6,021 nucleotides of DNA. It comes from Acidobacteriota bacterium (GTDB taxonomy: Bacteria > Acidobacteriota > UBA6911 > RPQK01 > JADFOI01). Both the position numbers and the translations under genes were made by a program. The notes below the pieces were generated by a model. That model made no database searches. It saw only the letters and a list, made by a program, of their open reading frames with translations, and was not told where the DNA came from. The stretch is taken from NCBI GenBank assembly GCA_030624355.1, contig JAUXKG010000174.1:1-6021 (forward strand), given 5' to 3'. The stretch's first letter is position 1. Each line of letters begins with the position of its first letter. Of this stretch, positions 5,972 through 6,021 are shown in pieces.

Positions 5972-6021
5972 TGCCATCCATCACCTATCGCGAAGCCCTG
6001 CACCAGAGCATGAAAAGGGCC
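5971..6021 (+). CDS. Thiamine-diphosphate E1 beta subunit (partial, 5' end)
   Basis: Only 17 codons are inside the window. They read MPSITYREALHQSMKRA. The ITYREAL start followed by an amphipathic helix is the typical N-terminus of E1 beta subunits (transketolase pyrimidine-binding domain). The ATG begins on the last base of the alpha-subunit stop (TGATG), so translation is probably coupled. The two would form the alpha2beta2 enzyme in which alpha supplies the diphosphate/Mg side and beta the pyrimidine side of thiamine diphosphate. The gene continues past the right edge, so its integrity cannot be judged. Confidence 0.85.
   Translation, partial: MPSITYREALHQSMKRA

Noticed and set aside
1..6021. 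CRISPR array, tRNA/rRNA, insertion sequence or toxin-antitoxin module
   Set aside because: No regularly spaced repeats, cloverleaf-like segments, transposase motifs with terminal inverted repeats, or small paired genes were seen on either strand.

Overview
The window is a stretch of bacterial surface-polysaccharide or sugar-biosynthesis DNA, roughly mid-to-upper-50s % GC by hand count of sample lines. Coding is dense, with short gaps and overlapping genes. Nothing in it identifies the species. The gene mix (radical SAM enzyme with a B12-type N-terminus, GT2 glycosyltransferase, two sugar-nucleotide SDRs, and a pair of E1-type thiamine-diphosphate subunits) is typical of O-antigen or capsule islands in Gram-negative or related environmental bacteria. 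That origin is an inference.

Layout: 1-201 is an unassigned 5' flank. 202-2199 (+) encodes a 665-residue cobalamin-type radical SAM protein. 2256-2939 (-) encodes a 227-residue DPM1-like GT2 glycosyltransferase that converges on it. After a 116-bp divergent gap, a tight rightward operon begins: SDR-1 (3056-4054), SDR-2 (4051-5010), an E1 alpha subunit (5003-5971), and the first 17 codons of the matching E1 beta subunit (5971 to the window edge). Each junction in this operon is a 1- to 8-base stop/start overlap, so the four products are probably made together in balanced amounts.

How they may work together (inference): E1 alpha/beta pairs normally decarboxylate a 2-oxo acid on thiamine diphosphate and pass the acyl unit to a lipoyl E2. 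No E2 or E3 is seen here, and the neighbours are sugar-nucleotide enzymes. One plausible reading is that the pair transfers a short acyl or ketol unit to a sugar to make a branched or chain-extended sugar. The SDRs would prepare or reduce the sugar, the radical SAM enzyme would carry out a further difficult carbon-centred step, and the GT2 would attach the product or a lipid-linked precursor.

The strongest oddities lie in active sites. Both SDRs carry Ala where the catalytic Tyr of YxxxK is expected. SDR-2 also has Cys at the usual Ser position. The E1 alpha subunit has GEG instead of GDG in its thiamine-diphosphate motif. These are direct sequence observations; their functional meaning is open.
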